From Alphaproteobacteria bacterium (GTDB taxonomy: Bacteria > Pseudomonadota > Alphaproteobacteria > Micropepsales > Micropepsaceae): a stretch of DNA of 44,024 nucleotides. How positions within the stretch are numbered: the stretch's first letter is position 1; every line of letters begins with the position of its first letter. A program made the translations under genes and the position numbers. A model generated the notes under the pieces. That model made no database searches. It had not been told where the DNA came from and saw only the letters and a list, made by a program, of their open reading frames with translations. The DNA lies in contig JAGWZW010000022.1 of assembly GCA_018971835.1 (NCBI GenBank), positions 1-44,024 of the forward strand, written 5' to 3'. Positions 35,908-44,024 of the stretch are shown here, piece by piece.

Positions 35908-37038
35908 CTATAGCATCAATTCGGCGAGCCGCGCGCGCTGCCACGCCGCATCGCCGTGGCGCGCCTCGCCCCACAAGCCGAGGCGGCGGTAAAGCTGCGC
36001 GTCGCAATCATAGGTGAAGCCGAAGCCGCCGTGGAACTGGATGGCGCGGTCGGCAGCGAAGGCCAGCGCCTCGCCCGCGGCAGCCTTGGCCATGCGCACC
36101 GCGATCTCGCCTTCCTTGCCCTCGCCCACCACGCCCGCGGCGAAGTAAAGATGCGAGCGCGCGGCATCGAGCAGCATCAGGGCATCGACCATCGGATGCT
36201 TCAGCGCCTGATAGGAGCCGATGAGCCGGCCGAACTGCTTGCGGGTCTTCAGATATTCCACCGTGGTGGCGATGACGCCGGCAGCCCCGCCGCACATCTC
36301 TGCTGCCGCCAGCAGACACGCTGCTTCGTCGAGATGTTTGAACGCCGCCGCAGTTTGCGCGGCTTCGAGGAAATAGCAATCCTGCACCACCATGCCGTCC
36401 AGCGTGACGCGGTAGGAGCGGCGCGTCTCGTCGATCACGGTTTCGCGTGTCATGCGGCCCTTGCCGAAGGCCGCGCGGTCGAGCACCGCCAGCGCCGGCC
36501 GGCCATTCCACAGCACGGAGATCAGCATCAGCTCGGCCGAGGTCGCATCGGTGACGAAGGTTTTGACGCCGGACAGCGCAACGCCGTCCACTGTTTTCGT
36601 TGCCGTGGCGGCGAGGTTGGTCAGGTTCCAGTCGCCGCTCTCCTCGCTCAGCGCCAGCGCGCCGATGCCGCCTTCCGCCAGCTTCGGCAGGTAGGTGCGT
36701 TTCTGGAACTCCGTGCCCGCTTTCAGCAGGGCCTGCGCCAGCAAGGTTGTGGACACCAGCGGCGTGCCCGCGACGTGGCGGCCGAGCGGCTCGACAATGG
36801 CAACGGCTTCGCCGAGGCCGAGCCCGCTGCCGCCAAAATCTTCGGGGATCGCCACGCCGAGCCAGCCCAGCGCCGCCATCTCGCTCCAGATTTCCTTGTC
36901 CAAATCCGCTTCCGCCGCAATGCGGGCGCGGGCCGCGGAAAGCGGGAACTTGTCGCGCGCGAAACTGGCCGCGATGTCGAGCAGCTGCGCCTGCTCGTCG
37001 CTGAATTTGATGGTCGGCCGCTTGGCACCTTCGAACAT
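35908..37038 (-). CDS. Acyl-CoA dehydrogenase, likely partner subunit
   Basis: 376 residues of acyl-CoA dehydrogenase fold: LGVAIPEDFGGSGLGL, LALSEESGDWNLTNL, SGVKTFVTDATSAELMLIS, KTRKQFGRLIGSYQALKHPM and AIQFHGGFGFTYDCDAQLY. It is shorter in key places than its neighbours. The helix that carries ER in the next gene reads LDEAACLL here, and the C-terminal catalytic loop is missing (LWGEARHGDAAW). This matches the non-identical subunit of two-gene (alpha2beta2) dehydrogenases known from steroid and other side-chain degradation. It would then pair with the product of the gene 9 bases upstream. The pairing is inferred. Confidence 0.9.
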   Translation of the reverse strand: MFEGAKRPTIKFSDEQAQLLDIAASFARDKFPLSAARARIAAEADLDKEIWSEMAALGWLGVAIPEDFGGSGLGLGEAVAIVEPLGRHVAGTPLVSTTLLAQALLKAGTEFQKRTYLPKLAEGGIGALALSEESGDWNLTNLAATATKTVDGVALSGVKTFVTDATSAELMLISVLWNGRPALAVLDRAAFGKGRMTRETVIDETRRSYRVTLDGMVVQDCYFLEAAQTAAAFKHLDEAACLLAAAEMCGGAAGVIATTVEYLKTRKQFGRLIGSYQALKHPMVDALMLLDAARSHLYFAAGVVGEGKEGEIAVRMAKAAAGEALAFAADRAIQFHGGFGFTYDCDAQLYRRLGLWGEARHGDAAWQRARLAELML

Positions 37039-37047
37039 GACCGCCCC

Positions 37048-38253
37048 TCAGCTCTTGGCCAGGCCGAGCACGCGCTCGCCGATGATGTTGTGCTGGATTT
37101 CGCTGGTGCCGCCGCCGATGGTGGCGGAGAAGGCGTTGAAATAGGCCCGCTGCCACAGCCCGCGGTCGATGGCATGGGCGTCGCCGACATAATAGGCGGC
37201 GCGGCCGCCCTCCAGCGACAGCGCGAACTGGCAGAGGCGGCGCTGGAACTCGCTCACCGCCAGCTTGCCCGCCATCGCGATCGACAGCGGATATTCCGCA
37301 TTGAGCGGCGCCAGGCGCTTGCGCGCGGAATTGAGCGCCAGTCCTCGCTCCTCGATCAGGAAGCGCACGAGCTGGTCGCGCACCAGCGGATCCTCGATCG
37401 CGGGGCGGCCGCCGCGTTTTGCCACGCGCGCCAGCGCCACCACTTCGGACACTTCCGTGCTCATCATGGCGTGGCCGCCGGCCTGCCCGCCCGCGGCGCC
37501 GCGCTCGAACATCAGCGTGGCCATCGCCACGCGCCAGCCATTGCCCTCGCCGCCGATCAGGCAGCTTTCGGGCACACGCGCATCGCGGAAGAAGGTCTGG
37601 TTGAAGCCATATTCGCCGGTGAGCTTGCGGATGGGCCGCACCTCGATGCCCGGAATCTGCATCGGGATGAGGTAGAAGCTGAGGCCCTCATACTTGTTGT
37701 TGGCGTGCGGATTGGAACGCGCCAGCAGGATCATGTATCGCGCGTGGACACCGAGGCTGGTCCAGATCTTCGAGCCGTTGAGCACGAAATCCGTGCCGTC
37801 GCGCACCGCCTTCATCTGCGCGCTGCCGAGATCGGAGCCGTGATCGGGCTCGGAAAAACCTTGGCACCAGATGTCCTCCGCGCTCAGGATGCCGGGGATA
37901 TAGGCTTTCTTCTGCTCCTCGGACCCCATGTTGAGGATCAGCGGCCCCGCCCAGTTGAGCCCAATGGTGTTGACCATGAAGGGCACCTTGGCGCGCATCA
38001 TTTCGCGCGTGACGATATCCTGCAGCGCCTGCGGCTGGCCGCCGCCGCCATACGCTTTGGGCCAGGCCATACCGAGATAACCGGCTTCATAGACCTTGCG
38101 CTGCCAGTCGCGCAGGAAATGGAACTGCTCGTCCGTGCCCACTTCCATGAAGGATTGCGGCAGCAGGAAGCCCGGATCGGCGGGCCGGTTCTCTTCGAAC
38201 CAGGCGCGCACCTCGGCGCGGAAATCCTCAAGTTCCTTCGGATCGAGACTCAT
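37048..38253 (-). CDS. Acyl-CoA dehydrogenase, likely catalytic subunit of a pair
   Basis: 401 residues: LGMAWPKAYGGGGQPQALQD, QGFSEPDHGSDLGSAQM, GSKIWTSLGVHARYMILLAR, and the C-terminal NAFSATIGGGTSEIQHNIIG. The motif MFERGAAGG places a glutamate where the isovaleryl-type enzymes keep the base. The pattern FSEPDHGSDLGS with a long N-terminal helix is typical of the FadE/ChsE-like group that works with a second dehydrogenase chain. Its stop is 9 bases before the downstream partner. Both belong to an apparent four-gene run starting at 39469. Confidence 0.92.
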   Translation of the reverse strand: MSLDPKELEDFRAEVRAWFEENRPADPGFLLPQSFMEVGTDEQFHFLRDWQRKVYEAGYLGMAWPKAYGGGGQPQALQDIVTREMMRAKVPFMVNTIGLNWAGPLILNMGSEEQKKAYIPGILSAEDIWCQGFSEPDHGSDLGSAQMKAVRDGTDFVLNGSKIWTSLGVHARYMILLARSNPHANNKYEGLSFYLIPMQIPGIEVRPIRKLTGEYGFNQTFFRDARVPESCLIGGEGNGWRVAMATLMFERGAAGGQAGGHAMMSTEVSEVVALARVAKRGGRPAIEDPLVRDQLVRFLIEERGLALNSARKRLAPLNAEYPLSIAMAGKLAVSEFQRRLCQFALSLEGGRAAYYVGDAHAIDRGLWQRAYFNAFSATIGGGTSEIQHNIIGERVLGLAKS

Positions 38254-38266
38254 CGCAACTCTCCGT

Positions 38267-39469
38267 TCAGATTCCGAGCTGGCGGGCGGCGAGATCGCGC
38301 ATGATCTCCTCCGAGCCGCCGCCGATGGCGTTCACCCGCACCTCGCGATAGATGCGCTCCACGCGGCAGCCGCGCATATAGCCGGCGCCGCCCATGATCT
38401 GCATCGCCTCGCGTGCGCAATACTCCATCGTCAGCGTGGCCTGCACCTTGAGCAGCGAGAGGTCGGCCACCGGCGTCTCCCCCGCCTTGACGCGCACCGC
38501 GCATTGCTCCAGCCAGGCTTGCGTGGCGGAAATCTTTCGCGCCATCTCCGCGAATTTGTGGCGGATCACCTGATGATCGGCGAGGCGCTGGCCGAAAGTG
38601 TACCGCGCGCGCGCCCAGGCCAGCGCATCCTCGAATGAGACGCGGGCGAAGGCGTTGGCGCTGGCCGCCATGCCGATGCGCTCGGAGTTGAAATTGCGCA
38701 TGATGCCGATGAAGCCCTGGTTCTCCGCGCCGATCAGGTTTGCCACCGGCACCTGCACGTCATCGAAATAGAGCGCGGCGGTATCGGAGGCCCACCAGCC
38801 CTGCTTCTTCAAGGGCGTACGGGTAAAGCCCTTCATGTCCCGCTCCAAGAGGAGCAGCGAAAGGCCGCCGGCGCCCTCCCCACCCGTGCGCACCGCCACG
38901 GTATAGAAATCCGCGCGCATCCCGGCGGTGATGAACATCTTCGAGCCGTTCACCACATAATGATCGCCCCCCGAATCCTTCACCCGCACCGCGCGCGTTT
39001 TGATATTGGCGACATCGGAGCCGCCGGAGGGCTCGGTGATGGCCAGGGCGTGGATTTTTTCGCCGGCGAGCACCAGCGGCGCCACGCGAGCCTTCATCTC
39101 CTCTGAACCGATGGCCAGCACCGGCGGCAGGCCGATGCCGTGCACGAGCAGGCTGGCATTGATGCCCCCGGCGCCGAGGCGCGCCATCTCCTCGGCGGTG
39201 ACGATGGCGTAGAACGGATCGCTGACCGGCGTGCCGCCATATTCGGCCGGATAACCCAAGCCGATCAGGCCCACGGCGGCGGCCTTCTTGTAGAGCGAAC
39301 GGGGAAACTCGCCGGCCTCGTCCCATTCGTTCACATGCGGCATCATCTCCGCTTCGATGAACTTGCGCAAAGTATCGCGCCAGGCGCGATGATCCTCGGT
39401 GTAAAGCGGGCTCTGATAGCGGTGATCGAAATCGATCGGGCTCTGGCCGCCGGAGAATTCCGCGCCCAT
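38267..39469 (-). CDS. Acyl-CoA dehydrogenase (first of the cluster)
   Basis: 400 residues. GLGYPAEYGGTPVSD, LAITEPSGGSDVANIKT, GSKMFITAGMRADFYTVAVR, FNSERIGMAASANAFAR, RYTFGQRLADHQVIRHKFAE, and QIMGGAGYMRGCRVERIYRE place it in the long-chain/branched-chain group. The glutamate in NSERIGMA is the likely base and the loop reads AIGGGSEEI. The start MGAEFSGGQSP at 39469 follows AGGAG; the frame upstream to 39526 lacks a site. It leads the dehydrogenase run. The gap to the divergent DUF2189 gene is 245 bases. Confidence 0.93.
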   Translation of the reverse strand: MGAEFSGGQSPIDFDHRYQSPLYTEDHRAWRDTLRKFIEAEMMPHVNEWDEAGEFPRSLYKKAAAVGLIGLGYPAEYGGTPVSDPFYAIVTAEEMARLGAGGINASLLVHGIGLPPVLAIGSEEMKARVAPLVLAGEKIHALAITEPSGGSDVANIKTRAVRVKDSGGDHYVVNGSKMFITAGMRADFYTVAVRTGGEGAGGLSLLLLERDMKGFTRTPLKKQGWWASDTAALYFDDVQVPVANLIGAENQGFIGIMRNFNSERIGMAASANAFARVSFEDALAWARARYTFGQRLADHQVIRHKFAEMARKISATQAWLEQCAVRVKAGETPVADLSLLKVQATLTMEYCAREAMQIMGGAGYMRGCRVERIYREVRVNAIGGGSEEIMRDLAARQLGI

Positions 39470-39604
39470 CGCATGCTCCTCCCAGATTGGCCGCGAGCGG
39501 AAAAGCCGTGCGCGATCGCGGGTCATTCAAGCGGAGGATCGGGCGAAAGGCAACGCGGGGCGCGTTCACCCTACGTCAACTTCAGCGCGCGTCGGCCCGC
39601 GGCG

Positions 39605-39633
39605 CTGTCATCCGCGGCGGATCGGTGTATACT
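39605..39633 (+). promoter_or_regulatory. Candidate promoter of the DUF2189 gene
   Basis: CTGTCA (39605-39610) and TATACT (39628-39633) are 17 bases apart, matching 4 and 5 of 6 consensus bases. It lies about 80 bases before the ATG at 39715. The rest of the gap 39470-39714 is GC-rich with nothing else I can name. Confidence 0.45.
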
Positions 39634-39714
39634 GCGCGCGGCTCGCGGGACGTTGCGCGACCGAGATGGCCGCAAGCGTTTGCCTGCACCGAATGACCGG
39701 TTCGGGAGAATGTC

Positions 39715-40578
39715 ATGCACATCAGAAACCCCGTCGAATGGAGCGGCGCGCAGCTTGTGGGCGCCGCGCAAGCGCTGGGCTCGGCCTATCGCTCGCTCCA
39801 CCACATACAGGACAGAATCCACACTCCCGCGCCCAGGGTGCGGAGGATCACTGCCGCCGATATCGGCACCGCGCTGGCGAAGGGCTATGACGATTTCGCC
39901 GCCTATCGCAGCGACGTCCTGTTCCTCTGCGGCATCTATGCCGTGGCCGGACTGGTGCTCTCGCGCATCGCGCTGCGCATGAACCTGCTGCCGATGCTGT
40001 TTCCGCTGGCGGCGGGCTTCGCGCTGATCGGCCCGTTCGCCGCGGTGGGACTCTACGAGATGAGCCGCAGGCGCGAGCAGGGCGCGCACATCACCTGGAT
40101 CAACGCCTTCGACGTGCTGCGCGAGCCGGCCATCGGCGCCATCGCAGTGCTGGGCCTCGTGCTGATCGCGCTGTTCGGCGCCTGGCTGGGCGCGGCCTGG
40201 GGCATCTATCGCGGCACGCTGGGGCCGGAGGCGCCGGCCTCGCTCACCGCCTTCCTGCACGACACCTTCACCACTCCGGACGGCTGGCTGATGATCCTTT
40301 ACGGCACGGGCACGGGCCTGTTCTTCGCCGTGCTGGCGCTGGCGCTGAGCATCGTTTCGTTTCCGCTGCTGCTGGACCGCGACGTGGGCCTCGACACTGC
40401 CATCGCCGCCTCGTTCCGCGCGGTGAAGATGAACCCGCTGCCGATGGCGCTGTGGGGCCTGACGGTGACGGCCGGCCTCGTCATCGGCACCATCCCCGCC
40501 TTCATCGGCCTGATCGTGGTGCTGCCGGTGCTGGGCCACGCGACTTGGCACTTGTACCGCGCGCTGGTGGCGCGTTGA
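39715..40578 (+). CDS. DUF2189 family membrane protein
   Basis: 287 residues with an N-terminal soluble stretch (VRRITAADIGTALAKGYDDF) and five to six membrane helices, among them VLFLCGIYAVAGLVLSRIAL, LFPLAAGFALIGPFAAVGLY, AVLGLVLIALFGAWLGAAWG, FFAVLALALSIVSFPLLL and VTAGLVIGTIPAFIGLIVVL. The motif DRDVGLDTAIAASFRAVKMN between the last two is typical of DUF2189. Function unknown; some relatives are annotated as cytochrome c oxidase-associated, which I cannot verify. GGGAGA lies 6 bases before the ATG. Its stop directly abuts the stop of hslO. Confidence 0.88.
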   Translation: MHIRNPVEWSGAQLVGAAQALGSAYRSLHHIQDRIHTPAPRVRRITAADIGTALAKGYDDFAAYRSDVLFLCGIYAVAGLVLSRIALRMNLLPMLFPLAAGFALIGPFAAVGLYEMSRRREQGAHITWINAFDVLREPAIGAIAVLGLVLIALFGAWLGAAWGIYRGTLGPEAPASLTAFLHDTFTTPDGWLMILYGTGTGLFFAVLALALSIVSFPLLLDRDVGLDTAIAASFRAVKMNPLPMALWGLTVTAGLVIGTIPAFIGLIVVLPVLGHATWHLYRALVAR

Positions 40579-41499
40579 TCAGTCGGCGGCGAGGACGTCC
40601 GGCGCGATCTCGTGCAGCGTGCCGCAGAATTCGCACTGGGCGCGGATGATGCCGTCGGCATCCGCCAGCCCCGCGCGCTCCTCGGGCGAGTAGGCACGCA
40701 GCACCGAAGCGATGCGCTCGGCCCGGCAATCGCAGCGGAAGGCCAGCGGCTCGGCCGGATGGACGCGCACCTCGTCCTCGTTGAACAGGCGCCAGAGCAG
40801 ATCTTCGGCCGAAAGATTGGTGTCGATCAGCTCGAAATCCTCCAGCGTGTCGAGGATGAAGCCGAGGCGCGTCCAGTCGTCGGCGTCGCGGCTCTCGCCC
40901 GGAACGGCCTGCAGCATCAGCCCGGCGGCGCGCCACACCGGTTCCTTCCCCGGCTCCAGCACCGGCACGGCGGCGAGGCGGATCATGGTCGGCAGCTGCT
41001 CGGACTGGGTGAAGTAATCCTCGGCCGAAGCGGCAAGGCCGCCGGGATTGAGCCCCACGATGCCCTGATAGGCGTTGTCGCCCAGCCGCGGCTCGATGGT
41101 GATGGCGAGCGCCCCCGTGCCCACCAGCGCGGCGAAATCGGGAGTGGCGTGGAGCGCGGCGAACCGCGTCATGTCGAGGCGGCCATAGCCGCGCAGGCCG
41201 GTGGGCCGCTCTTCCTCCGCGCCGTAATAATCGGCGGCGACGAGGTCGAGCGGGCCGGAGCCCTGCACCTGCACGGTGAGCCGGCCGTCCAGCTTGAGCG
41301 CGGAGCCGAGCAGCGCGGACAGCGCCAGCACCTCGCCCAGCACGCGCGAGGGCGCCTCGGGCAGCGCGTGGGCGGACAGGGCGCGCGCCGATACCGCCTC
41401 CAGCCGCACCAGCCGCCCGCGCACGGCGATGTTGGCGAGGTCGAAGGAGAGCACGAAATCCGCCGCCGGCGCGGGGGTGTAGTCAGAGCGTGTGGTCAT
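40579..41499 (-). CDS. hslO: Redox-regulated chaperone Hsp33
   Basis: Holding chaperone activated by oxidation. The N-domain reads SFDLANIAVRGRLVRLEAVS, followed by ALSALLGSALKLDGRLTVQV and GLRGYGRLDM. The C-terminal zinc switch has its four cysteines as CDC and CEFC (RCDCRAERI, RAQCEFCGTL). The length is 306 residues from the ATG at 41499. No good Shine-Dalgarno is visible for that ATG; an in-frame TTG at 41523 is an alternative. I recall argF directly upstream of hslO in related genomes; here the SEFIR gene lies between. Confidence 0.94.
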   Translation of the reverse strand: MTTRSDYTPAPAADFVLSFDLANIAVRGRLVRLEAVSARALSAHALPEAPSRVLGEVLALSALLGSALKLDGRLTVQVQGSGPLDLVAADYYGAEEERPTGLRGYGRLDMTRFAALHATPDFAALVGTGALAITIEPRLGDNAYQGIVGLNPGGLAASAEDYFTQSEQLPTMIRLAAVPVLEPGKEPVWRAAGLMLQAVPGESRDADDWTRLGFILDTLEDFELIDTNLSAEDLLWRLFNEDEVRVHPAEPLAFRCDCRAERIASVLRAYSPEERAGLADADGIIRAQCEFCGTLHEIAPDVLAAD

Positions 41500-41531
41500 G
41501 GGGAGGGTATATGGGGTGCGCAAACGCCTTT

Positions 41532-43059
41532 GGGCAAGGTGCTTTACTCTAATAACAAGTGAAGCCCGTGATCATAAATATTTCTGTCGCAAATCAATAT
41601 CTCTACGGAAGCGTGCCAAGTTTATCTGTTCCAAGCAGTTGATCTACGTCGAACCAGCCATATGTGAACGCTGGCTTCCGCTTAGAAAAGCCATCTATTA
41701 GCTTGGTACGAAAGTCGTCCACATCAGAAACATCAAACATTTGCTTTACACCATTGAAATATCGTTTGGATTCCGAACGAGCGAATATTTCAAATGGCCT
41801 AGATCGCGCAGACGCCCACATAAGCGAGACAGGATACCAGCCCCACCGATCTTCATCCGTGAATCGAACGCTTCTCAAATAGGCAACGAAATCAGCCTGC
41901 AACACCGTCTCGAGTGACAGCGTTCCGTGCGAAAACGTCTCCTTTATCAGGTCAGCATGAAGGCTCTGACGTCTGAGATTTAGCCTTCCGTTACGATGTT
42001 CAAGTGATTCTGCGGGCTGAAGGAATAGATAATAGCCCTGACTACCTCTAGCTCCACCTGCCTCGCTTTGCACAAGATAACGCCGTCCAAGCAGACTAGT
42101 TGCAACATCAAAACGCTCGTCCTGCAGCGCCACCGCGAGACACCCTAGAAATGCTGAATGAGCAATAAGTTTGAAATTGTCGAAGTCCCATGCATTCCAG
42201 CTCGATATACTCTCCGGGCGAAACATGTAGCGCGCCACAGCTTCCAAGAGGCGTGCAATTTGCTCCGCATACATCGGATCATTAGAAAAACGACAAATCG
42301 CACGCACTAAATGGAATAACTGATCTAGGTAGGGTCGCGCAGCTTTATAAGAAGCTACTACTTGTTCATCGAACTCGACATCTTCGGCTCTTTGGATGCG
42401 CAACTTCTCAAGTTCGCTAGAAAATATATCGCAAAATTCTTGAAATAGACCCCTTGCATTTCCCGCACCCTCTCGAAGGGCCTCACGCGCCCTGCGAAAT
42501 TTTGGCTCGGTACTTAATTGTGGCGCGTCAGGAGACGCCAGATGCTGCGGCAACCTGCCGAGATCGGGCTTCACAAATCTAGGTTTATCAACGATCCACC
42601 GAAGCAGCGATTCATACTGCGACTCGTAATCCTCCCCTCTAGAAAAGTCGAAGTAGATGCGCCCCTTATAAAATGCTGGAACACAGACCACACCTTCATC
42701 GTCACATTCGGTAATTGCAGCAGCGAATTTGTCTTGAGTGGATTTTGAATACAATTCCGGAGAAATTATCTGACTTTCGGTGCCAACTCCTCCAGCGCGA
42801 GCATTCGCCTTTTCTGCATATGCCGCGTCGCAAATCATCACCACCTTGGTAACGGTGGCATCCGTGACCATTTGCTCCATGAACTTATAAGCGTCGTGTC
42901 CAGGCTTAAGGTCCCACTTATCGAGCACGACATCGACGCCATCTGCACGAAGCCGTGTAGCGAGATCAAGCACCCATGTTTCGTGAGCAGGAGAGGTCCA
43001 CGAATACGAAACGAACGTCCTCACCGGATTCTGTTCGCCTTCGCTCATGTTCCTTGCCC
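41532..43059. mobile_element. Possible inserted segment bounded by an 8-bp inverted repeat
   Basis: GGGCAAGG at 41532-41539 and CCTTGCCC at 43052-43059 form an exact 8-bp inverted repeat around the SEFIR gene. The low-GC DNA starts directly inside each arm: 43-48 percent GC in sampled 60-base lines (42361-42480) against 70 percent in hslO (41221-41280). No transposase or target duplication is visible, so the mechanism is unknown and the repeat could be chance. Confidence 0.35.
41603..43048 (-). CDS. SEFIR-domain protein, candidate defence gene
   Basis: 481 residues. An N-terminal SEFIR/TIR-like domain (about 8-165) is clear from RTFVSYSWTSPAHETWVLDL, ATRLRADGVDVVLDKWDLKP, GHDAYKFMEQM, TKVVMICDAAYAEKAN, and GGVGTESQIISPELY. 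It ends with the usual YESLLRWIVDKP. The remaining 310 residues are mostly helical and not recognised, perhaps a sensor. I recall bacterial SEFIR proteins acting in anti-phage defence by depleting NAD+; this is from memory, and activity here is inference. The gene begins 12 bases after the argF stop, with AGGGGG upstream, and has no evident promoter of its own, so it is probably co-transcribed with argF. It is much less GC-rich than its neighbours. Confidence 0.85.
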   Translation of the reverse strand: MSEGEQNPVRTFVSYSWTSPAHETWVLDLATRLRADGVDVVLDKWDLKPGHDAYKFMEQMVTDATVTKVVMICDAAYAEKANARAGGVGTESQIISPELYSKSTQDKFAAAITECDDEGVVCVPAFYKGRIYFDFSRGEDYESQYESLLRWIVDKPRFVKPDLGRLPQHLASPDAPQLSTEPKFRRAREALREGAGNARGLFQEFCDIFSSELEKLRIQRAEDVEFDEQVVASYKAARPYLDQLFHLVRAICRFSNDPMYAEQIARLLEAVARYMFRPESISSWNAWDFDNFKLIAHSAFLGCLAVALQDERFDVATSLLGRRYLVQSEAGGARGSQGYYLFLQPAESLEHRNGRLNLRRQSLHADLIKETFSHGTLSLETVLQADFVAYLRSVRFTDEDRWGWYPVSLMWASARSRPFEIFARSESKRYFNGVKQMFDVSDVDDFRTKLIDGFSKRKPAFTYGWFDVDQLLGTDKLGTLP

Positions 43060-43060
43060 C

Positions 43061-44008
43061 CTACCCCAAGCACCACCGCAGTATCGCCTTCTGGGCGTGG
43101 AGGCGGTTTTCGGCCTCGTCGAACACCACCGATTGCGGGCCGTCGATCACCTCGTCGGTCACTTCCTCGCCGCGGTGCGCGGGCAGGCAGTGCATGAAGA
43201 GCGCGTCCTTCTCGGCATGCGCCATCAGCCGCGCGTTCACCTGATAGGCCTTGAGCAGATTGTGGCGCTTGGTGGCGTCCTCGTCGCCCATCGAGACCCA
43301 GGTGTCCGTCACCACGCAGGCCGCGTGTTTCACCGCGGCCTCGGGATCGTGCATGAAATGCACGTCGGCGTTCGCGCCCTTGGCCCAGTGGCGCACCGCC
43401 TCGCGCGCCGCCAGCTCCTTGGGCGAGGCGACGTTGAGGCGGAAGCCGAAGCGCGCGCTCGCATGGACCCAGGAGGCCAGCACGTTGTTGCCGTCGCCCA
43501 GCCAGGCCACGGTGGCCCCGGCGATTTGCCCACGATGCTCCTCGAAGGTCATGATGTCGGCCATCACTTGGCAGGGATGGGAGAGGCGCGTCAGCCCGTT
43601 GATGACGGGGATGGTGGCGTTGTCGGCCAGATCCTGCACCATCTCGTGATCCAAGAGGCGGATCATGATGGCATCGACATAGCGGGAGAGCACGCGCGCG
43701 GTGTCGGCGATGGTTTCCTCGCGGGCGAGCTGCATGTCCTTGCCGGAGAGCATGATGGTGCTGCCGCCGAGCTGGCGCATCCCCACGTCGAAGGAGATGC
43801 GCGTGCGGGTGGACTGCTTGTCGAAGATCAGCGCCAGCACGCGGCCTGCGAGCGGCTGGTCGTCGTCGGCCAGGCCGTGCGGCCGGCCCGCCCGCGCCGC
43901 CTTGCGCGCGCGCGCCTCGGCGATCAGCGCCTTGAGCGTGGCGGTGTCGAAATCCGACAGGTCGATGAAATGCTTCGGCCCTTCAGCCGTTCTGGTCAGC
44001 GCGTTCAT
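43061..44008 (-). CDS. argF: Ornithine carbamoyltransferase
   Basis: Makes citrulline from ornithine and carbamoyl phosphate in arginine synthesis. The carbamoyl phosphate motif [35 protein letters not shown], and the ornithine-binding loop [12 protein letters not shown] are present. The length of 315 residues is normal. The start at 44008 follows AGGAAAG. The next gene upstream is outside the window. Its stop lies 12 bases before the SEFIR start. Confidence 0.97.
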   Translation of the reverse strand: MNALTRTAEGPKHFIDLSDFDTATLKALIAEARARKAARAGRPHGLADDDQPLAGRVLALIFDKQSTRTRISFDVGMRQLGGSTIMLSGKDMQLAREETIADTARVLSRYVDAIMIRLLDHEMVQDLADNATIPVINGLTRLSHPCQVMADIMTFEEHRGQIAGATVAWLGDGNNVLASWVHASARFGFRLNVASPKELAAREAVRHWAKGANADVHFMHDPEAAVKHAACVVTDTWVSMGDEDATKRHNLLKAYQVNARLMAHAEKDALFMHCLPAHRGEEVTDEVIDGPQSVVFDEAENRLHAQKAILRWCLG

Positions 44009-44024
44009 GCCGCGGTCTTTCCTG

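Noticed and set aside
35956..38304. 782-residue open frame on the plus strand
   Set aside because: It is antisense to two clear acyl-CoA dehydrogenases; its composition (His/Arg/Gln-rich, no motif) is that of a GC-rich shadow frame.

Overview
The window reads as a GC-rich chromosome segment from an alphaproteobacterium. The evidence is the gene content and order (an unbroken mraZ-to-ftsZ-lpxC division and cell-wall cluster, argF next to hslO), the protein sequences, a type A RNase P RNA, and one copy of a palindromic intergenic repeat that I recall from alphaproteobacterial genomes. The genus cannot be fixed from the sequence alone. No tRNA, rRNA, CRISPR array, transposase, integrase or phage gene was recognised.

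Positions 1-18500, minus strand: the complete dcw cluster in the order mraZ, rsmH, ftsL, ftsI, murE, murF, mraY, murD, ftsW, murG, murC, murB, ddl, ftsQ, ftsA, ftsZ, followed by a hairpin and the first 42 codons of lpxC, which the window edge cuts. Nearly every junction is a 1-4 base stop/start overlap (ATGA, TAATG), so this is one translationally coupled unit making lipid II and the division machinery. Upstream of mraZ are three TGGGA repeats 10 bp apart, which match the known MraZ operator pattern, and a TATAAT box. Two residue-level oddities stand out: MurG lacks the usual HEQN motif, and MurC has GTNGK where most MurC proteins have GTHGK.

Positions 18500-25100: a mixed set of accessory metabolism genes. 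It holds a cytochrome P450 with a small convergent HTH gene, a 472-residue protein I do not recognise, two divergent family III CoA-transferases (one with its halves apparently in swapped order), and a small conserved unknown. It ends in an antitoxin-like gene predicted to be leaderless.

Positions 25090-26363: a low-GC patch. A ParE/RelE-like toxin and an unknown protein form a two-gene minus-strand operon behind a consensus-like promoter that starts just past the end of rnpB. The toxin runs tail to tail into the antitoxin-like gene.

Positions 26387-29591: an Asp/Glu racemase, then an operon of a small membrane protein, a ribbon-helix-helix regulator and an AmpD-like amidase, then a divergent lipoprotein.

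Positions 29676-39469: a catabolic block. An Lrp/AsnC regulator diverges from aminotransferase, fused E1-alpha/beta and E2 genes of a 2-oxo acid dehydrogenase. Next to it are four acyl-CoA dehydrogenases in a row. Together they could turn an amino acid into a 2-oxo acid, an acyl-CoA and then an enoyl-CoA; the substrate is not visible. No E3 gene is present.

Positions 39715-44008: a DUF2189 membrane protein, hslO, a low-GC SEFIR-domain gene, and argF. The SEFIR gene sits exactly between argF and hslO, which I recall as neighbours in related genomes, and is flanked by an 8-bp inverted repeat. It is the best candidate here for an acquired defence gene. The convergent toxin/antitoxin/unknown module beside rnpB is the best candidate for a poorly described arrangement.
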